From DATAEY01 sp045805565 (GTDB lineage: Bacteria; Actinomycetota; Thermoleophilia; Solirubrobacterales; Solirubrobacteraceae), in the NCBI GenBank assembly GCA_045805565.1, contig JBJMKZ010000035.1:1-52311 (forward strand): a stretch of DNA of 52,311 bases, in the 5' to 3' direction. Numbering within the stretch: the first letter of the stretch is position 1; each line of letters starts with the position of its first letter. The translations under genes were made by a program, and so were the position numbers. Below are positions 16,261 through 23,892 of the stretch, piece by piece. The notes below the pieces were generated by a model, which saw nothing but the letters and a program-made list of their open reading frames with translations, made no database searches and was not told the origin of the DNA.

Positions 16261-16845
16261 TCACACCGGGACGGCGATCTCGCCGCCGAACAGCTCGCAG
16301 CCGCCCGCGGTGTGCAGGCGAGCGGTCAACGCCGCCCCGATCGCGTCGCGACCATCCTGGTCGAGGCGACCCGGCACCCCCCGCAGACCGCGGGCGGCCA
16401 GCGCCCGGCCCGACCAGGCGGCGCGGGTGGCGTCACCGCGCGGGCCCGCCCACCGTGTCCAGGACGCCGTGGGAAAGCACTCGACCACGGCAAGCCCGGC
16501 CTGCTCCAGCGACCTGTACAGCGCGAGCCCGTTGCAGACCCATTCGTAGTGGCGGTTGGCCTTCAACCGGCAGGCGTCGGGCGTGTAGCGGATTCCGCAT
16601 ATCCGGGCGCCCGCGAACTCGCGCTCGGCGGGCCGCGAGCCGCAGCCGTCGGGCGCCGCTCGCCGCGGGCCGTCGACCCCCACCACCACCGGACGGCCCG
16701 TCCCCAGAGCGTCCACCACGTCACCGGGCTGCGCCAACCGCCACGGGCCGCCCACCAGCCCCGCGTCGTCGATGACCGCGACGTGGAAGCCCTTGCGCGG
16801 CGCGCCGACGTCCACGCCGGCCCAAACCGCCCGATCGTCCGTCAC
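16261..16845 (-). CDS. DUF429-like protein (predicted RNase H-fold)
   Basis: A 194-residue protein that begins with GVDVGAPRKGFHVAVID, the RNase H-like first strand of DUF429 proteins. Further conserved blocks are VGVDGPRRAAP and GIRYTPD, then ECFPTASW and DQDGRDAIGAAL with a late Asp typical of the fold. Members are predicted nucleases or hydrolases of unknown role. GTG 16845 lies 4 nt after the dapL stop, so it is the third gene of a dapF-dapL-DUF429 operon. The link to lysine or wall synthesis is positional only. Confidence 0.75.
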   Translation of the reverse strand: MTDDRAVWAGVDVGAPRKGFHVAVIDDAGLVGGPWRLAQPGDVVDALGTGRPVVVGVDGPRRAAPDGCGSRPAEREFAGARICGIRYTPDACRLKANRHYEWVCNGLALYRSLEQAGLAVVECFPTASWTRWAGPRGDATRAAWSGRALAARGLRGVPGRLDQDGRDAIGAALTARLHTAGGCELFGGEIAVPV

Positions 16846-16849
16846 GGCG

Positions 16850-18016
16850 CTAGCCCGCGAGCCCGCCCAGCCGCTCCACCGCCTCCAGCAGTCGGTCGTC
16901 CGGCGTGGTCAGCGAGATGCGGAAGAAGCCCTCGCCGCAGGGCCCATACGCCCTGCCCGGAGACAGCGCGACCCCGGCGTGGTCGAGCACGTGCTCACAG
17001 TACGCAGCCGAGGACTCGAAGCCCGCCGGCACCGGCGCCCACACGTAGATGGTGGCCCGCGGCGGCGTGACGTCGACCCCGATGCGCCGCAGGGCGTCGC
17101 ATACCAGGTCGCGCCGGCGACGGTAGAGCTCGTTCATCGAGGCGACCTCGGCGTCGGCGTCGGGCGACAGGGCGGCTACTCCCGCCAGCTGGATGGCGTC
17201 GAAGTTCCCGGAGTCGATGTTGGACTTCAGGCGCCAGTACGAGGCGATGGCGTCGGCCTTGCCGACGATCGTCGCGCAGCGCCAGCCGGTCATGTTGTAG
17301 CCCTTGGACAGCGAGAACACCTCGACCCCGACCTCGCGGGCTCCGGGGGTGGCCAGGAACGACGGGGCCCGGTAGCCGTCGAACGTGGTCTCCGAGTAGG
17401 CGTTGTCGTGCACCACCAGAACCCGGTTGGCGCGCGCGAAGTCGACCACCGCGGAGAAGAAGCCCTCCGGCACCACGGCGCCGGTGGGATTGTTCGGATA
17501 GTTGAGATACATCAACCTCGCCCGGCTGCGGACTTCGGCGGGGATCGCGTCCAGGTCCGGGACGAACCCGCGCTCGGGACGCAGCGGCATGAGCACCGGC
17601 TCGGCACCGACCAGCAGCGGACCGCCGGTGTAGACCGGGTAGCCCGGGTCGGCGGCCAGCGCGACGTCGCCGGGATCCAGGAAGGCCAGGTTGAGGTTGA
17701 AGATGCACTCCTTGGCGCCGATCGCGGGCATCACCTCGGTGTCGGGATCCAGCTCGACGTCGAATCGCCGGGCGTAGAAGTCGCTGACCGCGACGCGGAA
17801 CTCCCGCCGCCCGCGGTTGGTCGGATAGCGGTGCGTGCCGGGATCGGCGACCGCCTCCTGCATGGCCTCCACGACCAGTCCCGGGGTCGGCCGGTCGGGG
17901 TCGCCGATCCCGAGCGAGATCACGTCGATCCCGGCCGCGCGCTTGGCCTCGATCTTCCGCTCCAGCTCGGCGAACACGTACGGCGGAATGCGCTCCAGGC
18001 GGCTGCTATGCCTCAT
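16850..18016 (-). CDS. dapL: LL-diaminopimelate aminotransferase (DapL-type)
   Basis: A 388-residue class I/II PLP aminotransferase. PLP-Lys238 lies in SLSKGYNMTGWR; NYPNNPTGA and HDNAYSE bind the cofactor. The N-terminus RIPPYVFAELERKIEAK and ISLGIGDPDRPTP, plus HRYPTNRGRREFR, match the DapL2 group that converts tetrahydrodipicolinate directly to LL-2,6-diaminopimelate. The specific call rests on this resemblance and on dapF next door; another amino acid aminotransferase is possible. ATG 18016 overlaps dapF by 11 nt. TTG 18022 is an alternative. Confidence 0.82.
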   Translation of the reverse strand: MRHSSRLERIPPYVFAELERKIEAKRAAGIDVISLGIGDPDRPTPGLVVEAMQEAVADPGTHRYPTNRGRREFRVAVSDFYARRFDVELDPDTEVMPAIGAKECIFNLNLAFLDPGDVALAADPGYPVYTGGPLLVGAEPVLMPLRPERGFVPDLDAIPAEVRSRARLMYLNYPNNPTGAVVPEGFFSAVVDFARANRVLVVHDNAYSETTFDGYRAPSFLATPGAREVGVEVFSLSKGYNMTGWRCATIVGKADAIASYWRLKSNIDSGNFDAIQLAGVAALSPDADAEVASMNELYRRRRDLVCDALRRIGVDVTPPRATIYVWAPVPAGFESSAAYCEHVLDHAGVALSPGRAYGPCGEGFFRISLTTPDDRLLEAVERLGGLAG

Positions 18017-18854
18017 CGGCAAGCTCCTGCGCCAGCTCGGCGGCCAGGCGCGCCCGGTACACCGGGACGGCCCAGCCCGTGAGGTGGACCCGCAGGTCGT
18101 CGGCGACCTCGACCTGGAGGTCGCCCCCGTCGAGGCGTACGGTCACCGGGCCCTCACCTCCCTGCAGGACGTAGGCCACCGCGGCGCCGGCGGCGCCCGT
18201 TCCCGACGACAGGGTCTCCCCCACCCCGCGCTCGAAGATCCGGGCCCGGATCGTCGCGGGCGCCAGCTCGGCGAACCACGACACGTTGGTGCGGTTGGGG
18301 AACAGCGGGTGACGCTCGATCTGCGGCCCGAGCGTGCCGAGATCGAGGCGCTCCAGCTCGGCGGGCGCGACCGCGATCGCACACTGCGGATTGCCGACCG
18401 AGACGTGCCGGAAGCGCCACTCTCGCCCCCCGGCGGTCAGCGCCCCGACCCCCTCGTCGCCTCCGGCCGGGTACCCGACCGAGCGCAGCTGCGCCCGGCC
18501 GAGGTCCAGCCGGCAGGTGTCCGGCCCGATGATGGCAGGACGCACCTCCCCCGCCGCCGTCTGGATCGAGAACGCGTCGGAGTCCGTCCAGCCCGAGCGC
18601 CGCAGGTACATCACCGCCTGGCGGGTGCCGTTGCCCGACAGCTCGGCCTCGGAGCCGTCGGGATTGAAGATGCGCAACCGGGCCACATGCCCGGGCCCGT
18701 CGGGGGGCGCGAGCAGCAGCAGGCCGTCGGCCCCGATGCCCAGGTGACGGTGGCAGAGCCGGCGCACCCGCGCCGCGGTCAGCTCCCACGGCAGCTCGTC
18801 GGCCTCGACGATGACGTAGTCGTTGCCCAGGGCCTGCCACTTCTCGAACCGCAT
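18006..18854 (-). CDS. dapF: Diaminopimelate epimerase homologue with both catalytic Cys replaced by Ser
   Basis: A 282-residue DapF-family protein with the full fold: MRFEKWQALGNDYVIVE start, NPDGSEAE, the first anion-binding GNGTR, VSVGNPQCAI, and ERGVGET followed by GTG. In characterised DapF the two acid/base residues are Cys73 (CGNG) and Cys217 (CGSG or CGTG). Here both positions, numbered identically, are Ser (TCG codons at 18636-18638 and 18204-18206). The enzyme normally converts LL- to meso-diaminopimelate for peptidoglycan and lysine, so activity here is uncertain. The ATG is certain from family alignment. AAGGAGG abuts it with no spacer. It overlaps dapL and follows miaA by 26 bp. 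Confidence 0.88.
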   Translation of the reverse strand: MRFEKWQALGNDYVIVEADELPWELTAARVRRLCHRHLGIGADGLLLLAPPDGPGHVARLRIFNPDGSEAELSGNGTRQAVMYLRRSGWTDSDAFSIQTAAGEVRPAIIGPDTCRLDLGRAQLRSVGYPAGGDEGVGALTAGGREWRFRHVSVGNPQCAIAVAPAELERLDLGTLGPQIERHPLFPNRTNVSWFAELAPATIRARIFERGVGETLSSGTGAAGAAVAYVLQGGEGPVTVRLDGGDLQVEVADDLRVHLTGWAVPVYRARLAAELAQELADEA

Positions 18855-18861
18855 CCTCCTT
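18855..18861 (-). promoter_or_regulatory. Shine-Dalgarno with zero spacing before dapF
   Basis: AAGGAGG on the minus strand directly touches ATG 18854. The normal spacer is 5-9 nt, so it is poorly placed for this ATG, yet no other start fits the conserved N-terminus. Confidence 0.5.
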
Positions 18862-18880
18862 CGATACCAGTTTGCGCCGA

Positions 18881-19792
18881 TCAGGGCGTCGCGGCCAGCG
18901 CGTCGATCTCGCCGGCGACGTCGTCGGGCGGGCGCCCGGTGACGTCTATCAGCCGCACCCCGGCCAGCTTGCGCATCCACGTCAGCTGCCGCTTGGCGTA
19001 ACGCCGGGTGCCACGCTTCATCGCCTCCATGTCGCCCGCCAGCAGCTCGTCGAAGCCGATCGCCTGGCGGGCGGTGGCCGACACCCCGCGGGCGTGCGCG
19101 CGGAGCACCTGCTCGCGCGCGCCGGCCGCCACCCTCGCCTCCACGCTGGCGTCGAGCCGGGAGTGCAGCACCGGGCGGTCCATGACCAGGCCGGCCAGGA
19201 GGGTGGGATGGCGGACCTCCGCCGTCCACAGCTGCGACTCGTTCCCCCGCGGGCGCAGCTCGCCGGAATCCAGCAGCTCGAGCGTCCGGACCAGCCGGCG
19301 GCGGTCACCAGGGTCGACGCGCTCGGCTGCCCACGGAGCGCGGCGCGCGAGATCCCCGTGCAGGCTGCCCGGGCCGCGCCGCTGCAGCTCGGCCTCCCAG
19401 CGCTCTCGCGCGCCGGCCGACGGCGGCGGCGAGAGGTCCAGGTCGGCGAGAGCCGCGCGCAGGTACAGCCCGGTACCGCCCACCACGATCGGCCGTTGCC
19501 CGGCCGCCAGCAGGCGATCGATCTCGGCGTGGGCAAGCTCCGCATACTCGCCGACGCTGAACCGGGCCTCGATCGGCACGAAGGACACCAGTCGGTGCTC
19601 GAGCCGCTCCCGCTCGGCGAGGGTGGGGGCGCCGGTGAGGATCTCCAGACCGGCGTAGACCTGCAGCGCGTCCGCTGACACCGCCACCGGTCGCTCTGCG
19701 CGCCCACGCAGTCGGTCCGCCAGCGCGATGGCGACGGCGGTCTTGCCCACTCCGGTGGGCCCGAACACCGCGATGACCGCGGGCGCCGCCAC
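18881..19792 (-). CDS. miaA: tRNA dimethylallyltransferase
   Basis: A 303-residue enzyme that adds dimethylallyl to A37 of tRNAs reading UNN codons. It has P-loop GPTGVGKTAVA near the N-terminus, the SADALQVYAGLEILTGAP loop (family SADSxQVYxGxxIxTxKP), GGTGLYLRA and the tRNA-binding ATARQAIGFDEL and RRYAKRQLTWMRK. GTG 19792 is chosen because it directly precedes the first strand and has CATACT 6 nt upstream on the same strand. It is divergent from the FIST gene across 20 bp. Its product is the substrate of MiaB, also encoded in the window. Confidence 0.94.
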   Translation of the reverse strand: MAAPAVIAVFGPTGVGKTAVAIALADRLRGRAERPVAVSADALQVYAGLEILTGAPTLAERERLEHRLVSFVPIEARFSVGEYAELAHAEIDRLLAAGQRPIVVGGTGLYLRAALADLDLSPPPSAGARERWEAELQRRGPGSLHGDLARRAPWAAERVDPGDRRRLVRTLELLDSGELRPRGNESQLWTAEVRHPTLLAGLVMDRPVLHSRLDASVEARVAAGAREQVLRAHARGVSATARQAIGFDELLAGDMEAMKRGTRRYAKRQLTWMRKLAGVRLIDVTGRPPDDVAGEIDALAATP

Positions 19793-19798
19793 GTGCGG

Positions 19799-19806
19799 AG
19801 TATGGT
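19799..19806. promoter_or_regulatory. Overlapping divergent -10 elements of miaA and the FIST gene
   Basis: AGTATGGT contains TATGGT on the plus strand (19801-19806, 6 nt before ATG 19813) and CATACT on the minus strand (19804-19799, 6 nt before GTG 19792). The two hexamers overlap by 4 bp in a 20-bp gap, so transcription in one direction should exclude the other. Confidence 0.5.
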
Positions 19807-19812
19807 CAAGGC

Positions 19813-20970
19813 ATGGCGGTCCGCATCGGCTCGGGCGTCTCGACTCAGCCTGACGCGCGTGTCGGCGCGATCGAGGCGGCCGCGGCGGCGGGAGAGGGGC
19901 TGGCCGGCGTCCCCGCCGAGTTGGCGGTGGTTTTCGCATCCGGGACCCACCTGGCGGCGCCCGAGGCGACCCTGGAGGGCGTAAAGGAGGCCCTGATGCC
20001 GCGCCATCTCATCGGCTGCGGCGCCGGTGGGGTGCTGGCGGCCGGGCAGGAGCTCGAGGAGGGCACGGCGGTGGTGGCTTGGGCGGCGGCCTTCGAGGAC
20101 GGCGAGGTCACGACCTTCCACGCGAGTGCCGATGCCGACGACGGCGCGATCGCGGGACTCCCCGACCTCACGGAGGCGTCGGCGAGCATCCTCCTGCCCG
20201 ACCCCTACAGCTTTCCCACCGACCGTGCGCTGGGCGAGCTGCGGGAGCAGGCGCCGGGCGTCCCGGTGGTCGGCGGGATCTCCAGCGCGCGAACGCTCGA
20301 CGGCTCCAGCGCCCTGTTCTGCGGAGAGGAGGTGGTCGCCGGCGGGGCGGTGGGGATTCGCCTGGGAGGCGTGGACGTCGTTCCCTGCGTCTCGCAGGGG
20401 GCCGCCCCGTTCGGACCCGAGCTGACGATCACCTCCGCCGACGGCCACCTCATCCACGAGCTCGCCGGGACCCCGGCGCTGACCAAGGTGCGCCATGTGG
20501 TGGCGACGCTGCCGGCCCGGGAGCGCGCGCTGGTCGCCCAGGGCCTGCTGGTCGGGATCGTGATCGAGGGCGGCAAACCCGAGTACTCGCAGGGTGACTT
20601 CCTGGTACGGGGGCTGCTGGGAGCCGATCCCGACACCGGCACCATCGCGGTCGGGGCCAGCGTCGAGCCGGGGCAGGTCATCCAGCTGCATGCGCGTGAC
20701 GCCGAGTCGGCCGACCGCGACCTCCACGAGGCCCTGGGCCTCCAGCTCCACGCACTCGGCAATCGCGAGGCGGCGGGCGCGCTGTGCTTCACCTGCAACG
20801 GCCGCGGCCGCGACATGTTCGGCGTTCCCCACCACGACGCCAGCGCGCTGCAGTCCGAGCTGGGCGGCGCTCCCGCCGCGGGGTTCTTCGCCGCGGGCGA
20901 GATCGGGCCGGTCGGCGGCGAGAACTTCCTGCACGGCTTCACGGCAACGGTGGCCATCTTCCCGACGTGA
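19813..20970 (+). CDS. FIST-domain sensory protein
   Basis: A 385-residue soluble protein with FIST N (about 20-230) and FIST C (about 240-370) domains. Typical blocks are LIGCGAGGVLA, PVVGGISSA, the CNGRG stretch (LCFTCNGRGRDMFG), and GFFAAGEIGPVGG near the end. FIST domains are thought to bind small ligands in signalling proteins; here no output domain is attached. ATG 19813 has TATGGT 6 nt upstream. It overlaps the downstream SDR gene by GTGA, so they form a coupled pair. Confidence 0.88.
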   Translation: MAVRIGSGVSTQPDARVGAIEAAAAAGEGLAGVPAELAVVFASGTHLAAPEATLEGVKEALMPRHLIGCGAGGVLAAGQELEEGTAVVAWAAAFEDGEVTTFHASADADDGAIAGLPDLTEASASILLPDPYSFPTDRALGELREQAPGVPVVGGISSARTLDGSSALFCGEEVVAGGAVGIRLGGVDVVPCVSQGAAPFGPELTITSADGHLIHELAGTPALTKVRHVVATLPARERALVAQGLLVGIVIEGGKPEYSQGDFLVRGLLGADPDTGTIAVGASVEPGQVIQLHARDAESADRDLHEALGLQLHALGNREAAGALCFTCNGRGRDMFGVPHHDASALQSELGGAPAAGFFAAGEIGPVGGENFLHGFTATVAIFPT

Positions 20971-21764
20971 GGATCTCCGGCCGCAGCGCCCTCGTCACGG
21001 GCGCCACGGGCGGGCTCGGCGAGGCGATCTGCCGGGCGCTCGCGCAGCGCGGCGCACGCATCGTGATGAGCGGGCGACGCCCCGAGGCGCTGGAGCCGCT
21101 GGCCAGGGAGCTGGGCGCGGTGGTGATGGTCGGCGATCTCGCGGAGCGTGCCGACCTCGACTCGCTGCTCGCCCGCGCCGGCGACGTCGACATCCTGGTC
21201 GCCAATGCCGGCGTGCCGGCCGACGGCGCGATCGACGAGTACACGCCCGAGCAGATCGACCGCGCGCTGGCCATAAACCTTCGCGCTCCCATCCAGATGG
21301 CGCGGGCGCTGATGCCGGGAATGGTCGAGCGGGCCAGCGGTCATCTGGTGTTCATGTCCTCGCTGTCGGGAAAGGCGGCGACCTCGGGCTCGGCGCTGTA
21401 CTCGGCGACCAAGTTCGGGCTTCGGGGGTTTGCCTCAGGGCTGCGCCAGGACCTGTGGCAGACCGGGGTGGGCGTCTCGGCGATCTTCCCGGGCCCGATT
21501 CGGGAGGCCGGGATGTTCGCGCAGGCCGGAGTCGAGATGCCCGCCTTCGCCAGCACCCGAAGCCCGCAGCAGGTCGGCCGGGCGGTGGTCCGGGCGATCG
21601 AGCGCGACCGCGCCGAGATCGACGTCGCGTCGCTGCCGTTGCGGTGGGCCTGCGCCCTGGCGGGGGTCGCGCCGTCGCCGATCGCCGCCCTCAACCGCCG
21701 TCTGGGGGCCGCGCAGATCGCCGAGCAGCTCGCCCGCAGCGAGGCCCACCGGTCCCGGCGCTGA
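20967..21764 (+). CDS. Short-chain dehydrogenase/reductase
   Basis: A 265-residue SDR. Cofactor motif TGATGGLG (about 11-18), NAG motif (ANAGVP), catalytic Ser in MSSLSG and YSATK (Tyr/Lys) are intact. SGRRPEAL after strand 2 suggests NADP(H). The GTG at 20967 overlaps the FIST stop as GTGA. Substrate is unknown. The C-terminal ~40 residues are Ala/Arg-rich and may help dimerise or contact membranes. It converges with mscS with a 7-bp gap. Confidence 0.88.
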   Translation: MRISGRSALVTGATGGLGEAICRALAQRGARIVMSGRRPEALEPLARELGAVVMVGDLAERADLDSLLARAGDVDILVANAGVPADGAIDEYTPEQIDRALAINLRAPIQMARALMPGMVERASGHLVFMSSLSGKAATSGSALYSATKFGLRGFASGLRQDLWQTGVGVSAIFPGPIREAGMFAQAGVEMPAFASTRSPQQVGRAVVRAIERDRAEIDVASLPLRWACALAGVAPSPIAALNRRLGAAQIAEQLARSEAHRSRR

Positions 21765-21771
21765 AGCGGCC

Positions 21772-22773
21772 TCAGGCGTCCGCGCGGCCGCCGGCGCCGT
21801 CGTCCCGCTCCTGGGAGCCGGCGGGCTCGCGGCGACTGTTCGCGCCGCCGTTGGAGCTGTCGCGGCCGAGCGCCCCCACCGCGGCAAGGATCTGATCGGC
21901 CAGCTGGCGACCCTCGGCCGGGCGCTGCGGGGCGGCCGCGATGCGGACCACGACCTCGTCGCCGTCGACCTCCTCGAGGATGATGCTCGGCTCCCCCCGG
22001 GTGGCCGTGGTCACGTGGCGCTCGAGGACCTCCTGCAGTTCGCTGGGCCTGACGTCGGCCCGCAGGCGAGCGCGCAGGTCCACCGAGTCGGGCTCGCGCA
22101 CCGGCATGACCGCCAGGCTCAGCACGACGCTGTTGGGGACCATGATCGAGTCCTCGCCGTGGGCCAGGGTCAGGTAGAGGAGCCCGAGCGAGGACACGAC
22201 GCCCTCCACCCGGCCGCCGACCGGGCCTCCCTGCAGCCTCACCCGATCGCCGACCCGAAACGGCCGCGCGCTGAGCAGGACGGTGCCGGCGATCAGGTTG
22301 CCCAGCGTCTGCTGGGCGGCCAGGCCGAAGATCACCGCGGTGAACGCGCCGCCCAGGAACAGCGTGCGGGGTGGCAGGCCGGCGATGTTGAGGGCCACCA
22401 GCAGCGCGATGACGATCGTCAGCAGCCGGATCATGAAGCCCACCGTCCCGGCCGTCCCCGGATCCAGCCGCCGGAACAGGGCCGGGCCCGCCGCCCGACC
22501 CACGTCCCGCGCCAACGCCCATCCCAGGATGACCAGCAGTGCCACCGTGGCCACCCGGATCGGCATGTCGAGGCCGAACAGCTGCTGGCGGTAGCGGTAC
22601 CCGAGCAGGACGCCCGCCATCGCCGGCACGATCACCAGCAGCTGCCGCCAGGCCTTCCGTGCCGCCTGCTGGTTGATCTGCTGCGCGAGCCCCGCCTGCT
22701 GCCAGGAGTGACTCTTGGTGTCGAACATCGCGCGCATCGGCGCTCGGTCGGGCATGCGGGGGCGGCGGGCCAT
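21772..22773 (-). CDS. MscS-family mechanosensitive channel
   Basis: A 333-residue membrane protein. Three hydrophobic segments lie at about 39-60, 66-85 and 105-130. They lead into the pore helix and beta domain: AAQQTLGNLIAGTVLLSARPFRVGDRV, then VEGVVSSLGLLYLTL and VPNSVVLS, all hallmark MscS segments. The tail is Ser/Gly/Arg-rich. MscS channels release solutes on hypo-osmotic shock, a natural partner for the solute importer elsewhere in the window. ATG 22773 is preferred over TTG 22785; no clear Shine-Dalgarno or -10 is visible. Confidence 0.9.
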   Translation of the reverse strand: MARRPRMPDRAPMRAMFDTKSHSWQQAGLAQQINQQAARKAWRQLLVIVPAMAGVLLGYRYRQQLFGLDMPIRVATVALLVILGWALARDVGRAAGPALFRRLDPGTAGTVGFMIRLLTIVIALLVALNIAGLPPRTLFLGGAFTAVIFGLAAQQTLGNLIAGTVLLSARPFRVGDRVRLQGGPVGGRVEGVVSSLGLLYLTLAHGEDSIMVPNSVVLSLAVMPVREPDSVDLRARLRADVRPSELQEVLERHVTTATRGEPSIILEEVDGDEVVVRIAAAPQRPAEGRQLADQILAAVGALGRDSSNGGANSRREPAGSQERDDGAGGRADA

Positions 22774-22833
22774 CTCGGTTACCAACTCATCGGCCGGGCT
22801 TCAGTTTCACTTCTCGAGCGCTTGTGACGAGCA

Positions 22834-23841
22834 TCACTCGAACAGCGCTTCCTGGGCGCTCCCGGCCTCCTCGGCGGTCACCGGGGGCGCGGGCGTCGCC
22901 CGCCTTCGAGATGCGGACCCGCCCAGACGGGCCGGCGCGGTGATGCGGTCCTGCTCGTCGCGCGGCATGTAGGCGCCGCGGCGATACAGGCCCCGGTAGC
23001 GCTCGAGCAGATCCGGCCGGTGCACCCGCAGCCAGTCGAAGAAGATCCCCCGCACCTCTCCCCGCAGGTGCAGCGCGACGCCGCCCACGTGCCCGGCCCC
23101 CGCCTCGGAGGCCAGCTCGAGGATCCGCTGCACCTGCTCGGGCCGGTCGTTGACGCCCGGCATGAGCGGCGCCACCAGCACCCCGGTGGGAATCCCGGCG
23201 CGGGCGAGCTCGGCGACCGCCTCCAGGCGCTTGCGGGGGTGAGGGGTGTGCGGCTCGGTGGCGCGCCACGTCCGCTCCTCCAGCGTCGGGACCGACAGGT
23301 TCGCGGCGAACCCGACGCGCTCGCTCAGCTCGCGCATCAGCTCGATGTCGCGCAGCAGGAGCGGCGACTTGGTGAGCACCGAGCAGGGTGTCCCGGAGTC
23401 GCGCAGGGCCGCCCAGACCTCCGGCATCAGCCGGTAGCGGCTCTCCACCCACTGATAGGGGTCGGTGTTGGTGCCCAGCGCGACGTGCTCGCGCTTCCAC
23501 GAAGGCCGTGCCAGCTCGGCTCTCAGCACCTCGGGCAGGTTGACCTTGACCACGATCTCGCGCTCGAAGTCCTCCCGGGCGTTGAAGTCGAGGTACGTGT
23601 GCGTCGGGCGGGCGAAGCAGTAGGCGCAGGCGTGGGTGCAGCCCCTGTACGGGTTGATCGTCCAGCGGAACGGCATCCGGGAGCGCTCCGGCACCCGGTT
23701 GAGCGCCGATCGCGCCCTCACCTCGTAGAAGCGAACGTCGAGCGCCCCGGGGGCGTCGAACCGGCGCACTCGGGCCTCCTCGCGATAGCCCGGCAGCCTC
23801 CGGGCCTGCTCCGCGTCAACCGACAGGTTGTCCCAACGCAC
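22834..23841 (-). CDS. Rv2578c-family radical SAM protein (SPL-like)
   Basis: A 335-residue radical SAM protein. The [4Fe-4S] motif is CTHACAYC (Cys68, Cys72, Cys75) preceded by NPYRGC, as in the spore-photoproduct-lyase-related Rv2578c group; LGTNTDPYQWVE and LTKSPLLLRD are further family marks. The reaction is unknown; relatives act on DNA photolesions. GTG 23841 overlaps a consensus LexA/SOS box by one base, so the gene is probably DNA-damage inducible. It follows miaB by 51 bp. The C-terminal ~40 residues are Ala/Arg-rich. Confidence 0.88.
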   Translation of the reverse strand: MRWDNLSVDAEQARRLPGYREEARVRRFDAPGALDVRFYEVRARSALNRVPERSRMPFRWTINPYRGCTHACAYCFARPTHTYLDFNAREDFEREIVVKVNLPEVLRAELARPSWKREHVALGTNTDPYQWVESRYRLMPEVWAALRDSGTPCSVLTKSPLLLRDIELMRELSERVGFAANLSVPTLEERTWRATEPHTPHPRKRLEAVAELARAGIPTGVLVAPLMPGVNDRPEQVQRILELASEAGAGHVGGVALHLRGEVRGIFFDWLRVHRPDLLERYRGLYRRGAYMPRDEQDRITAPARLGGSASRRRATPAPPVTAEEAGSAQEALFE

Positions 23842-23854
23842 GAACGTATGTTCG
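23841..23854. promoter_or_regulatory. LexA/SOS box
   Basis: CGAACGTATGTTCG is an inverted repeat CGAAC-N4-GTTCG. It matches the Gram-positive/actinobacterial LexA consensus CGAACRNRYGTTYC at 13 of 14 positions and the mycobacterial core GAAC-N4-GTTC exactly. It touches the GTG start of the radical SAM gene, so bound LexA would cover the promoter or start. Confidence 0.75.
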
Positions 23855-23892
23855 CAGAATCAGAGGACGGAACCGCAGGCGTCAGCCGGCGG

